Part shown: in pieces, positions 52,970 through 62,025 of the stretch
How positions within the stretch are numbered: the first letter of the stretch is position 1
How the letters are laid out: the number at the start of each line of letters is the position of its first letter
NCBI RefSeq assembly: GCF_001898115.1
Contig: NZ_MKSQ01000026.1
Span: 186,001-250,000 of the forward strand
Direction of reading: 5' to 3'
DNA: 64,000 nucleotides
Origin: Allobosea sp. 67-29
Lineage (GTDB): Bacteria; Pseudomonadota; Alphaproteobacteria; Rhizobiales; Beijerinckiaceae
Notes under the pieces: model-generated
Seen by the model: only the letters and a program-made list of their open reading frames with translations
Told to the model about the DNA's origin: nothing
Databases searched by the model: none
Made by a program: the position numbers and the translations under genes

Positions 52970-53602
52970 TCAGCGCTCCAGCGCCAGGAAGACCCGGGCC
53001 ACCTGCTCCAGCGCCTGTTCGGCATCGGCGCAGCGCAGGGCGCCCTCGACCGTCGGCGCACCGTTGAGCAGGAAGACCGGCCGCTTGAACTGGAGCGCGA
53101 AGGCGATCTCCGAAAGGGTGCCGTAGCCGCCGCCGACCGCGACGAGACACAGCGCCGCCCGCGCGATGAGAGCGTTGCGCGCGACACCGATTCCGGTCGC
53201 CAGCGGCACGGTGACATAGGGGTTGGCGGCCTCCGGCTCCTCGTCCGGCAGCAGCCCGATCGACAAGCCGCCAGCTTCGTTGACACCGCGACAGACGGCC
53301 TCCATGACACCGGAGCGACCTCCGCAGAGCACGGTGACGCCGTGCCCCGCGAGCAGCGCCCCCATCTGGGTGGCCATCGCGGATTGCGATGCCGTCGGCG
53401 TCCGCGTCCCGATCACCGCAGCCGGGATGCGAACGGCATGGCCGCTCTCCCGCTGCAGCCAGCGCAAGGCTCCCGGGAGGGAAACAGCCACTCCCTCCGG
53501 GACGCCGGCTGCGGCGCTCCATGCACGGGCGGCAGGGTCGAAGCAGCGCCCGGCCTCATCCAGCAAACGCCCTTCGGGGCTGAGGCGCAGGCGCGTTTCC
53601 AC
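52970..53602 (-). CDS. LOG/TIGR00725 family protein
   Basis: 210 residues from a GTG at 53602 just beyond the pyrE stop. The Rossmann-like core has VIGTRTPTASQSAMATQMGALLAGHG, TVLCGGRSGVMEAVCRG and the nucleotide-binding loop GGGYGTLSEIAFAL, the LOG (lysine decarboxylase-like) signature. The first 50 residues (RLRLSPEGRLLDEAGRCFDPA) form an extra strand region. LOG proteins often release cytokinin-type bases, but this TIGR00725 branch is uncharacterised. The GTG start is inferred. Confidence 0.75.
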   Translation of the reverse strand: METRLRLSPEGRLLDEAGRCFDPAARAWSAAAGVPEGVAVSLPGALRWLQRESGHAVRIPAAVIGTRTPTASQSAMATQMGALLAGHGVTVLCGGRSGVMEAVCRGVNEAGGLSIGLLPDEEPEAANPYVTVPLATGIGVARNALIARAALCLVAVGGGYGTLSEIAFALQFKRPVFLLNGAPTVEGALRCADAEQALEQVARVFLALER

Positions 53603-53607
53603 AGCGG

Positions 53608-54318
53608 TCAGGCCGACTTCTCCTGGCCGAACTCGGAGATGCCGCCATGCTTGGCAGACCAGCTCGCCGGATCGTTCAGGAAGCTCTCGACCTCGGCCAG
53701 CACCTTCGGCTCGAAATGCCCGCTTTCCTTGGCCACCGCGAGCACGTCCCACCAGGTCGTGAGATAGTGCAGGTTGACGCCGATCTCGGCCATCAGCTCG
53801 CGGCTCTTCGGGAAGATGTCGTAGTAGAACAGCACGAAGCAATGCTGCACGTCGGCGCCGGCATTGCGCAGGGCCTGGCAGAAATTGACCTTGCTGCGCC
53901 CGTCGGTGGCGAGGTCCTCGACCAGCAGCGTGCGCGCGCCCTCGACGACCGAACCCTCGATCTGGGCGTTGCGGCCGAAGCCCTTCGGCTTCTTGCGGAC
54001 ATACTGCATCGGCAGGGCCAACCTGTCGGAGATCCAGGCCGCGAAGGGGATGCCCGCCGTCTCCCCGCCCGCGATGGTGTCGAGCGATTCGTAGCCGATA
54101 TCCCGGACGATGGTGGTGGCGGCGAAATCGATCAGCGTCGAGCGCAGGCGCGGATAGGAGATGATCTTGCGGCAGTCGATATAGACCGGGCTCGCCCAAC
54201 CCGAAGTGAAGAAGAAAGGCTTATCCTGATAGAAATGGACCGCCTTGATTTCAAGGAACATCTTGGCGGCTTCGCGCGCGATGACCGTGCGGTCGGTCGG
54301 GGTGAACAGATTGGCCAT
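53608..54318 (-). CDS. pyrE: Orotate phosphoribosyltransferase
   Basis: Pyrimidine synthesis: orotate plus PRPP to OMP. 236 residues from the ATG at 54318, with FFFTSGWASPVYIDCRKII, the PRPP motif TLLVEDLATDGRS and KPKGFGRNAQIEG. It is upstream of the LOG-family gene by 5 bases, likely one transcript. Confidence 0.93.
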   Translation of the reverse strand: MANLFTPTDRTVIAREAAKMFLEIKAVHFYQDKPFFFTSGWASPVYIDCRKIISYPRLRSTLIDFAATTIVRDIGYESLDTIAGGETAGIPFAAWISDRLALPMQYVRKKPKGFGRNAQIEGSVVEGARTLLVEDLATDGRSKVNFCQALRNAGADVQHCFVLFYYDIFPKSRELMAEIGVNLHYLTTWWDVLAVAKESGHFEPKVLAEVESFLNDPASWSAKHGGISEFGQEKSA

Positions 54319-54574
54319 GGCGTCAGTTTCTCCGGTCTGAGCGCCATCGTTCGCCGCGCGCGCGGCGTGGGGACGAGGCACCTGTCGAGTTCGCAAACGG
54401 CCCCTTCTGGTCCGTCCGGAGAAGCGGGTCAATCCCTCAAAAGGGTTTTCGACAGCAAGGCTTGAGGCGAGCCGCATCGGGCCATGTCGGCCGCTGAAAT
54501 CGCCGACGGCGGCGGGGCCGCCGCATCGACATTCCTCTCTGGAAAGGTCGGCCCCGAACGCGCGCGAGGCCGCC

Positions 54575-56653
54575 TCAACCGCCGGAAGCCAGGCTGGAAA
54601 AGCCCTTGCCCTCGGCAGCGAGGCGCCGCAGCAGCGGTGCCGGCTCCAGCGCCTTGTCGCCACTCTCGGCGGCCTGCTCCTGCAGCCGCTTGACGATCAC
54701 GTCGAGCCCGACGCTATCGGCCCAGAACATCGGGCCGCCACGCCAGGCCGGCCAGTTGTAGCCATTGATCCAGACGACATCGATGTCGCCCGGCCGCGCC
54801 GCGATGCCCTCTTCCAGGATGCGGGCGCCCTCGTTGACCATCGGGTCGAGCAGCCGCGCCAGGATCTCCTCCTGGCTGAAGGCGCGCCGCGTGACGCCCT
54901 GCTCTGTCGAGATGCGCCGGATCAGCGTCTCGACTTCGGGGCAACGCTGCCCCGCGCGCGCACCCTGCGGGTAGAGATAGTAGCCGCGCCCGGTCTTCTG
55001 CCCGAACCAGCCGGCCTCGCAGATCGCGTCTGCGACGGCAGCCTTGAGGCCGCGCGCCTTGCGCGAGCGCCAGCCGATGTCGTTGCCCGCGAGATCGGCC
55101 ATGGCGAAGGGCCCCATCTTGAAGCCGAAATCGACCAGGGCCTGATCGACCTCGTACGGCAGCGCGCCGGCGACCAGCAGGCGCTCGGCAGCGCGCGTGC
55201 GCTGCTCCAGCATGCGGTTGCCGACGAAGCCGAAACCGTTCCCAACCACGACCGGCACCTTGCCGAGCTTGCGCCCGAGCACGACGGCCGTGACGACCGC
55301 ATCCTCCGCCACGCCTTGCGGCCGGACCACCTCCAGCAGCTTCATGACGTTGGCCGGGCTGAAGAAATGCATGCCGAGCACGTCCCGGGGGCGTTTCGTC
55401 GCCGCGGCGATGGTCGGAATGTCGAGATAGGAGGTATTGCTGGCGAGGATCGCGCCCGGCTTCGCCACCTTGTCGAGCTCGCCGAAAATCTGCTGCTTGA
55501 CGCCCATCTCCTCGAAGGCCGCCTCGATCACGATGTCCGCGCCGGCTGCCGCCGCGAGCCCGACCGCCGGCTTGATCAGTGCGAGCCGCGCGGCCCGCGC
55601 CTCCGGCGTAAGCGAGCCGCGCTGGACCGAAATGTCGTAGATCGCAGCGATGCGGTTCATGCCGTTGTCGAGCGGCGCCTGCGCCGTCTCGATCAGCGTC
55701 ACCGGGATGCCGGCATTGGCGAAGCACATGGCGATGCCGCCGCCCATCGTGCCCGCGCCGATCACGGCCGCGCCGGCGATGGGGCGCGGTTTCACCTGCG
55801 GCCCGATGCCCGGTACCCTGGCGACCTCGCGCTCGGCGAAGAAGACATGGCGCAGCGCTTGGGCGCGGGGATCGGCCACCAGCGCCAGGAACAGCCTGCG
55901 CTCAGCTGCCAACCCTTCTGCGAACGGCAGCAGGAACACGTTGCGCACCGCCTCGACCAGCGCCGGCACGTTCGGCGCATCACCCGCCTTGCGCAGCGCA
56001 TCCTTCGCCAAGGTCTCGAAGGCGGCCCGGTCCGCCTCGGTCAGCCTGTCGGCCGCCAGGCTGGTCACGGGCCGGCGTCCTTCGGCGGCGAGCCCTTCGG
56101 CGACCCGAATGGCCGTGGCCAGCAGGTCGCTCGACACCACCTCGTCCAGCAGGCCCCATTCCAGCGCGCGGCCCGCCGGAACCGGATCGCCCGACAGCAT
56201 CATCGCAAAGGCCTTCGCCGCTCCGATCAGACGCGGCAGGCGCTGCGTGCCTCCGGCGCCGGGGATGAGGCCGAGCTTGATTTCCGGCATGCCCAGCTGC
56301 GCCGTCGGCAGGCCCACACGGGCATGGCAGGCCAGCGCGACCTCGAGCCCCCCGCCCAACGCCACGCCCTGGATCGCGGCGACGACCGACTTGTCCGAGC
56401 GTTCGATCGCATCGAGCACATCGGGCAGGAAAGGCGGGACCGGCGGCTTGCCGAATTCGCTGATGTCGGCACCGGCGATGAAGGCCTTGCCCGCCGCGGC
56501 GATCACGATGGCCTCGACCGTACCATCCGCATTGGCCTCGGCGATCGCCGCGACCAGCCCCTCCCGCACGGCCGCCCCGAGGGCGTTCACCGGCGGGTTG
56601 TCGATCGTGATGACGGCAATCGCCGCATGGCGGGAGAAAGTGACCGGACTCAA
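54575..56653 (-). CDS. FadB-like enoyl-CoA hydratase/3-hydroxyacyl-CoA dehydrogenase
   Basis: 692 residues from a TTG at 56653, preceded by CAGGAG. Crotonase domain about 5-190 with GVALGGGLEVALA (E104) and MPEIKLGLIPGAGGTQRL (E124), the two hydratase glutamates. A dehydrogenase NAD domain begins with GAGTMGGGIA at 299-308, and the substrate domain has GNGFGFVGNRM and EGARILEEGIAARPGDID. The order hydratase-dehydrogenase matches the peroxisomal-type bifunctional enzyme. Beta-oxidation of acyl-CoA; no thiolase is adjacent. Confidence 0.93.
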   Translation of the reverse strand: MSPVTFSRHAAIAVITIDNPPVNALGAAVREGLVAAIAEANADGTVEAIVIAAAGKAFIAGADISEFGKPPVPPFLPDVLDAIERSDKSVVAAIQGVALGGGLEVALACHARVGLPTAQLGMPEIKLGLIPGAGGTQRLPRLIGAAKAFAMMLSGDPVPAGRALEWGLLDEVVSSDLLATAIRVAEGLAAEGRRPVTSLAADRLTEADRAAFETLAKDALRKAGDAPNVPALVEAVRNVFLLPFAEGLAAERRLFLALVADPRAQALRHVFFAEREVARVPGIGPQVKPRPIAGAAVIGAGTMGGGIAMCFANAGIPVTLIETAQAPLDNGMNRIAAIYDISVQRGSLTPEARAARLALIKPAVGLAAAAGADIVIEAAFEEMGVKQQIFGELDKVAKPGAILASNTSYLDIPTIAAATKRPRDVLGMHFFSPANVMKLLEVVRPQGVAEDAVVTAVVLGRKLGKVPVVVGNGFGFVGNRMLEQRTRAAERLLVAGALPYEVDQALVDFGFKMGPFAMADLAGNDIGWRSRKARGLKAAVADAICEAGWFGQKTGRGYYLYPQGARAGQRCPEVETLIRRISTEQGVTRRAFSQEEILARLLDPMVNEGARILEEGIAARPGDIDVVWINGYNWPAWRGGPMFWADSVGLDVIVKRLQEQAAESGDKALEPAPLLRRLAAEGKGFSSLASGG

Positions 56654-56917
56654 GGCGGCGGCTCCTGACGCAATGCCGGAACGACCAGGCTGGCGGTTCG
56701 TCCGGAGGCATCGAGGAATAGCCCATCCTGGCAGGCGAGCAGCAGATTTTTTGCCGCAGGCACGGATGGCGGGCGGATGAGGTGCCGGGCCGTGCGCGCA
56801 CGCCGCTCCAGTCATGCGGAAGCCGGAATCCTCGCGCATGGCAAGGTTGCAACGCATGGTGTCGGCCTTCGCCCCTCTTGGCTTATGGTCGTGCGCATCA
56901 CGAACGGAGCTTGGACG

Positions 56918-58546
56918 ATGGCGAAGCGGTTGGAAGAGATCTGGAGCGAGCTGGCAGCCTGTCGTGCGGCGACGAAGGACCGCCACCTGCGCGAACTCTT
57001 CGCCGAGGATCCCCAGCGCTTCGGCCGCTTCTCCGCCCGCCTCGACGATCTGCTGCTCGACTATTCCAAGACCTCGGTGACGTCCGAGGGTCTCGGCCTG
57101 CTGCTGAAGCTCGCCACGGCCGCCGGGATCGAGGCCAAGCGCGATGCCATGTTCGCCGGCACCGCGATCAACACCACGGAGAACCGCGCCGTCCTGCACA
57201 CCGCGCTGCGCAACCTCTCCGAGCGCCCGATCATGGTCGACGGCACCGACGTGATGCCGGAGGTGCACGCGACGCTGGACCGGCTGTTCGCCTTCGCCGA
57301 GGGCATCCGCAACGGCAGCATCGCCGCCGCCGGTGGCGGCCGCTTCACCGATGTCGTGAACATCGGCATCGGCGGCTCCGATCTCGGGCCGGCGATGGCG
57401 ACACTCGCGCTCGCGCCCTATCACGACGGCCCGCGCCTGCATTACGTTTCGAATGTCGACGGCGCCCATATCGCGGATACGCTCGCGAAGCTCGACCCGG
57501 CGCGGACGCTGGTGATCGTCGCCTCGAAGACCTTCACCACCATCGAGACCATGACCAACGCCGCGACCGCACGGGCATGGCTGGCCGGTGCGCTCGGCGA
57601 GGCGGCGGTCGCCGCTCATTTCGCCGCGGTCTCCACCGCGCTCGACAAGGTCGCTGCCTTCGGGATCGAGCCGGAGCGCGTCTTCGGCTTCTGGGATTGG
57701 GTCGGCGGCCGCTATTCCGTCTGGTCGGCGATCGGGCTGCCGGTGATGATCGCGATCGGGCCGGAGAATTTCCGCTCCTTCCTCGCCGGCGCCCATGCCG
57801 TCGACGAGCATTTTCGCACCACGCCGCTCGACCGCAACCTGCCTGTCCTCATGGGTCTGATCGGTCTCTGGCATCGCGACGTCTGCGGCTATCCGACCCG
57901 CGCCGTCCTGCCCTACGACCAGCACCTCGTCCGGCTACCCGCCTATCTCCAGCAGCTCGACATGGAATCGAACGGCAAGCGCGTCCGCAAGGACGGCACG
58001 CCGGTCGAGCGGCCGACCGGCCCCGTGGTCTGGGGCGAGCCCGGCACCAACGGCCAGCACGCCTTCTACCAGCTCATCCACCAGGGCACCGATGTCGTGC
58101 CCTGCGAATTCCTGATCGCGGCCGAGGGCCATAATCCCGAGCTCGCCCATCACCAGCGTCTGCTCATCGCCAACTGCCTCGCGCAGAGCGAGGCGCTGAT
58201 GAAGGGCCGCACGCTGGAGGAAACGCGGGTACAGCTCGCCAAGAAGGGGGTCGCGCCGGCAGAGATCGCGGCTCGCGCGTCGCACATGACGTTCCCCGGC
58301 AGCCGCCCCTCGCTGACGATAGCCTATCGCAAGCTCGACCCCTTCGCGCTGGGCCGGATCATCGCGCTGTTCGAGCATCGGGTCTTCGTCGAGGCAGCGA
58401 TCTGGGACATCAACGCCTTCGACCAGTGGGGCGTGGAGCTCGGCAAGGAGCTGGCGACGGCGCTCATGCCGGTGATCGAGGGCAAGGCGCCCGGCAACAG
58501 CCATGATTCCTCGACCGCGGGCCTGGCCGCCTATCTGACCGCATAG
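56918..58546 (+). CDS. pgi: Glucose-6-phosphate isomerase
   Basis: 542 residues from the ATG at 56918. The nucleotide- and sugar-phosphate loop NIGIGGSDLGP, the SKTFTTIET motif and the signature GEPGTNGQHAFYQLIHQGTD identify PGI, which interconverts glucose 6-phosphate and fructose 6-phosphate. Divergent from the FadB-like gene. Confidence 0.97.
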   Translation: MAKRLEEIWSELAACRAATKDRHLRELFAEDPQRFGRFSARLDDLLLDYSKTSVTSEGLGLLLKLATAAGIEAKRDAMFAGTAINTTENRAVLHTALRNLSERPIMVDGTDVMPEVHATLDRLFAFAEGIRNGSIAAAGGGRFTDVVNIGIGGSDLGPAMATLALAPYHDGPRLHYVSNVDGAHIADTLAKLDPARTLVIVASKTFTTIETMTNAATARAWLAGALGEAAVAAHFAAVSTALDKVAAFGIEPERVFGFWDWVGGRYSVWSAIGLPVMIAIGPENFRSFLAGAHAVDEHFRTTPLDRNLPVLMGLIGLWHRDVCGYPTRAVLPYDQHLVRLPAYLQQLDMESNGKRVRKDGTPVERPTGPVVWGEPGTNGQHAFYQLIHQGTDVVPCEFLIAAEGHNPELAHHQRLLIANCLAQSEALMKGRTLEETRVQLAKKGVAPAEIAARASHMTFPGSRPSLTIAYRKLDPFALGRIIALFEHRVFVEAAIWDINAFDQWGVELGKELATALMPVIEGKAPGNSHDSSTAGLAAYLTA

Positions 58547-58594
58547 ACCATCGGGTCGCTTGCTCCTGCCCCTGTCTTCGGCCAGCCTGGAACG

Positions 58595-59809
58595 ATGATG
58601 GACCTCACGATTTCGCCCGAACTCGATGATCTGCGGCGCCGGATCGCGGCCTTCGTCGAGACGCAGATCATCCCGCGCGAGACCGATCCCGCGAGTTGGG
58701 ACGCTCATGAGAACATCGCCGAGCCGGCGCTGTCGGAACTGCGGGCGAAAGCGCGTGCAGCCGGGCTCTGGTGCCTGCAGCTCAGCCCGGAGACCGGCGG
58801 GCTCGGCGTCGGGCGCGTCGGCATGGCGGTCTGCTACGAGGCGATGAACCGCTCGATCTTCGGCCCGGTCGTCTTCAACTCGGCCGCGCCCGACGACGGC
58901 AACATGATGGTGCTGGAAGCGGTGGCGACACCCGACCAGAAGCGCCGCTGGCTCGCGCCGATCGTCGCGGGCGAGGTTCGCTCCGCCTTCGCGATGACCG
59001 AACCGCATCCCGGCGGCGGCTCCGATCCGACCATGATCCGCACCCGCGCCGAAAAGCAGCCCGACGGCTCGTGGAAGCTCTACGGTCGCAAATGGTTCAT
59101 CACCGGCGCGGAAGCCGCGGCCCATTTCATCGTGATCGCCCGCACCTCCGACGACGCGCGGCGCGGCTTGACGGCGTTCCTCTTTCACCGCGACCAGCCC
59201 GGCTGGAAGATCCTCCGTCGGATCGAGATCATGGGTCCGGAGGAACATGGCGGCCATTGCGAGATCGAGTTCGACGGCCTGCACATCCCCGCCGATGACG
59301 TCCTGATGGGAGAAGGCGACGGCTTCAAGGTCACGCAGATCCGGCTCGGCCCCGCACGTCTCACCCATTGCATGCGCTGGCTCGGGCTCGCCAAACGCTG
59401 CGTCGAGATCGCCCGCGCCTATGCCGCGACCCGCGAAGGCTTCGGCGTCCGCCTCGCCGATCGCGAGAGCATCCAGCTCAAGCTCGGCCGCACCGCCATG
59501 GCGATCGAGATCGGCCGCCTGCTGGTGATGAAGGCCGCCTGGGAGCTCGATCGCGGCGGGCAAGCGCGCAAGGAGGTCTCGATGGCCAAGGTGCAGGCCG
59601 CCAACACGCTGCACGAGGCCGCCGACATGGCGATCCAGATCAACGGCGCCCGCGGCTATTCGAAGGATACCGTGCTCGAATGGATCTACCGCTACGCGCG
59701 CCAGGCGCGGCTGGTCGACGGCGCCGACGAGGTGCACCAGATGGTCCTCAATCGCTTCCTCGACAAGGAAGGCGATGATTTCTGGCGCTGGCAGGTCGCC
59801 GGCGCGTGA
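58595..59809 (+). CDS. Acyl-CoA dehydrogenase, LvaC/ACAD11-like
   Basis: 404 residues from ATG codons at 58595/58598, with the ACAD core AFAMTEPHPGGGSDPTMI, KWFITGAEAAAHFIVIA and INGARGYSKDTVLEWIYR. It oxidises acyl-CoA to enoyl-CoA with FAD. The next gene, an APH-like kinase, overlaps it by 4 bases, the pairing known from levulinate and 4-hydroxyacid catabolism (LvaA/LvaC) and from the fused animal ACAD10/11. Confidence 0.9.
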   Translation: MMDLTISPELDDLRRRIAAFVETQIIPRETDPASWDAHENIAEPALSELRAKARAAGLWCLQLSPETGGLGVGRVGMAVCYEAMNRSIFGPVVFNSAAPDDGNMMVLEAVATPDQKRRWLAPIVAGEVRSAFAMTEPHPGGGSDPTMIRTRAEKQPDGSWKLYGRKWFITGAEAAAHFIVIARTSDDARRGLTAFLFHRDQPGWKILRRIEIMGPEEHGGHCEIEFDGLHIPADDVLMGEGDGFKVTQIRLGPARLTHCMRWLGLAKRCVEIARAYAATREGFGVRLADRESIQLKLGRTAMAIEIGRLLVMKAAWELDRGGQARKEVSMAKVQAANTLHEAADMAIQINGARGYSKDTVLEWIYRYARQARLVDGADEVHQMVLNRFLDKEGDDFWRWQVAGA

Positions 59810-60831
59810 CGGCCTCTGCCGATCGAGCCGGGCCCGGCTTCGATACCGCTGCGCTCGACGCTTTCCTGCGTGGAGCGGTGGACGGCGTTTCCGGCCCGAT
59901 GCGGCTGGAACAGATCGGCGGCGGACAGTCCAACCCGACCTTCTTCGTCAGCTATGACGACCGTGCGCTAGTACTGCGCAAGCAGCCGCCGGGCGAGCTC
60001 CTGCCCTCGGCCCACGCCATCGACCGCGAATACCGCGTCATCAGTGCGCTTGCTCGAACGGACGTGCCGGTGCCGCCCGCCCTGCTCTATTGCGACGACC
60101 GCACCATCCTCGGCACGCCCTTCTACCTGATGGAGAAGGTCGAGGGCCGCGTCTTCCACGACTGCACCCTGCCCGGCCTTGCGCCGGAGGAGCGCGGCGC
60201 CATGTATGCCTCGCTCGCGGAAACGCTGGCCGCGCTGCACAATGTCGATGCCGCGGCTGTCGGCCTCGGCGACTACGGCAGGCCCGGCAACTATTTTTCC
60301 CGCCAGATCGCGCGCTGGGGCCGGCAATGGGACCTGTCGCGCAGCCGCGACGACGCCCATATCGACCGGCTGCGGAACTGGCTGCCGCAGCATATCCCCG
60401 CCGACGAGACCGTCGGCCTCGTCCATGGCGACTACCGCATCGGCAATGCCATGTTCCATCCAACCGAGCCGCGCGTCGTCGCCCTGCTGGACTGGGAGCT
60501 TTCGACGCTCGGCCACCCGCTCGCCGATCTCGCCCACACCGCGATCGCCTGGCTCTCGCGCCCGGAAGAATATGGCGGCCTCGCCGGGCTCGATCTCGCG
60601 GCGCTCGGCCTGCCCGATCTCGACCGCTTTGCGGCGCTCTACGGCGCCCAGGCGCGGCACGGCCTGACCTTGCAGCCCTTCCATCTCGCCTTCGCGCTGT
60701 TCCGCTGGGCGGTGATCTTCGAGGGCATCGCGGCCCGCGCCCGTGCCGGCAACGCCTCCGCCGACAACGCGGCCGAGACCGGCCGCCTTGCCGCCGCCTT
60801 CGCCAAACGCGCCGCAGAGCTCACCTTGTGA
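59806..60831 (+). CDS. APH-like phosphotransferase, LvaA/ACAD10-type kinase
   Basis: 341 residues from a GTG at 59806, overlapping the dehydrogenase gene by GTGA. Kinase-like motifs: QIGGGQSNPTFFVSYDDRALVLRKQP (ATP-binding), the catalytic loop VHGDYRIGNAMFHP and metal-binding VVALLDWELSTLGHPLADL. It most likely phosphorylates the 4-hydroxy group of a hydroxyacyl-CoA before the partner ACAD acts; an antibiotic-modifying role is unlikely given the pairing. Confidence 0.85.
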   Translation: MTASADRAGPGFDTAALDAFLRGAVDGVSGPMRLEQIGGGQSNPTFFVSYDDRALVLRKQPPGELLPSAHAIDREYRVISALARTDVPVPPALLYCDDRTILGTPFYLMEKVEGRVFHDCTLPGLAPEERGAMYASLAETLAALHNVDAAAVGLGDYGRPGNYFSRQIARWGRQWDLSRSRDDAHIDRLRNWLPQHIPADETVGLVHGDYRIGNAMFHPTEPRVVALLDWELSTLGHPLADLAHTAIAWLSRPEEYGGLAGLDLAALGLPDLDRFAALYGAQARHGLTLQPFHLAFALFRWAVIFEGIAARARAGNASADNAAETGRLAAAFAKRAAELTL

Positions 60832-60835
60832 ACAT

Positions 60836-60884
60836 GCGGCTGGACACGTCGGCGCTTTGGAGAAACGCCGACGTGTCCAGCCGC
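60836..60884. repeat. 19-bp perfect inverted repeat between convergent genes
   Basis: Arms 60836-60854 (GCGGCTGGACACGTCGGCG) and 60866-60884 are exact reverse complements around an 11-base loop. It lies 4 bases after the kinase stop and 34 bases before the end of minE. No T tract follows on either strand. It could be a bidirectional terminator hairpin or a short mobile-type repeat. Confidence 0.75.
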
Positions 60885-60917
60885 TGAAGGTTCTTTTCGA
60901 TGGTGAAGAGGCGGCCC

Positions 60918-61181
60918 TCAGGCCGCCTTCTTGCCCGCGTCGAACGGGATTTCGATATCGACCGCCAGCGTCGAGACCTGGGCACCGCGCTCCATGCGCA
61001 CGCTGACCTTCTCGTCGTCGACCTGCATGTGCTTGGAGATCGCACGCAGGATTTCGTCGCGCAGCTTGGTGACGAGGTCGGAGTCTCCGACGGCGGCCCG
61101 CTCATGCGCCAGCAGGACCTGCAATCGCTCGCGGGCCGCGGGCGCGGACGGCGTGCGGGAGAAAAGACGGAGCAGGTTCAT
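60918..61181 (-). CDS. minE: Cell division topological specificity factor MinE
   Basis: 87 residues. The N-terminal amphipathic and anti-MinCD region (NLLRLFSRTPSAPAARERLQVLLAHERA) precedes the topological domain (LRDEILRAISKHMQVDDEKVSVRMERG). MinE drives MinCD oscillation so that the FtsZ ring forms mid-cell. Its start overlaps minD by 4 bases, and its stop lies in an 8-bp GC hairpin (60909-60928) that may end the operon. Confidence 0.93.
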   Translation of the reverse strand: MNLLRLFSRTPSAPAARERLQVLLAHERAAVGDSDLVTKLRDEILRAISKHMQVDDEKVSVRMERGAQVSTLAVDIEIPFDAGKKAA

Positions 61182-61993
61182 GCCGCTTTCCTTCCGAAGA
61201 ACTTGCCGAAGAAGCCGCGCTTCTCGCCCGGGACCGCGACCGGCAGCGTCTCGCCCTTGAGCCGGCGGATCGCCTCGAAATAGGCGATCGCGGGTGCGCT
61301 GCGGTCATCCGCCAGCGTGACCGGCGAGCCGAGATTGGAGGCGCGCAGCACATCCATGCTCTCCGGGATGATGCCGAGCAACGGGATCGACAGAATCTCG
61401 AGGACGTCGTCGACCTTCAGCATGTCGCCGCGCTCGGCCCGGGCGGGGTCGTAGCGGGTCAGCAGCAGATGTTTCTCGATGCGTTCGCCGTTCTCGGCCT
61501 TCAGCGTCTTCGAATCGAGCAGGCCGATGATGCGGTCGGAATCGCGCACCGACGAGACTTCCGGATTGGTCACGACGATGGCGATGTCGGCATGGCGCAT
61601 GGCCAGCGTCGCGCCGCGCTCGATGCCGGCCGGGCTGTCGCAGATCACCCAGTCGAACGAGGTCTTGAGCGCGCCGATGACGGCCGCGACGCCCTCGGCC
61701 GTCAGGTTGTCCTTGTCACGCGTCTGCGAGGCCGGCAGCAGGTAGAGCGTCTCAAGTCGCTTGTCCCGGATCAGCGCCTGGGTCAGCTTGGCTTCGCCCT
61801 GGATGACGTTGACGAGGTCGTAGACGACTCGCCGCTCCGCCCCCATGACGAGGTCCAGATTGCGCAGGCCGACGTCGAAATCGACGACCACGACCTTGTC
61901 CCCGCCCTGCGCGAGCGCGGCGCCCAAGGCGGCGGAGGAGGTCGTCTTGCCGACGCCGCCCTTGCCGGATGTGACCACGATGACCTTGCCCAT
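61178..61993 (-). CDS. minD: Septum site-determining ATPase MinD
   Basis: 271 residues. Deviant Walker A GKGGVGKTTSSAALG at 10-24, Walker B VVVDFDVGLRNLDLVMG, and a C-terminal membrane-targeting amphipathic helix ending GFFGKFFGRKAA. It recruits MinC to the membrane and is turned over by MinE. It follows minC by 32 bases. Confidence 0.97.
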   Translation of the reverse strand: MGKVIVVTSGKGGVGKTTSSAALGAALAQGGDKVVVVDFDVGLRNLDLVMGAERRVVYDLVNVIQGEAKLTQALIRDKRLETLYLLPASQTRDKDNLTAEGVAAVIGALKTSFDWVICDSPAGIERGATLAMRHADIAIVVTNPEVSSVRDSDRIIGLLDSKTLKAENGERIEKHLLLTRYDPARAERGDMLKVDDVLEILSIPLLGIIPESMDVLRASNLGSPVTLADDRSAPAIAYFEAIRRLKGETLPVAVPGEKRGFFGKFFGRKAA

Positions 61994-62025
61994 TGATCGC
62001 TCCTTTGAATGATGATGCCGCCGGC

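Noticed and set aside
54575..57925. Extension of the FadB-like frame to 1116 codons
   Set aside because: The extra 424 codons run antisense to pgi and have no enzyme features; the TTG at 56653 gives the normal crotonase N-terminus with a ribosome site.
60821..61105. Small frame spanning the 19-bp inverted repeat
   Set aside because: It runs antisense through the minE end and the repeat and has no ribosome site or family resemblance.
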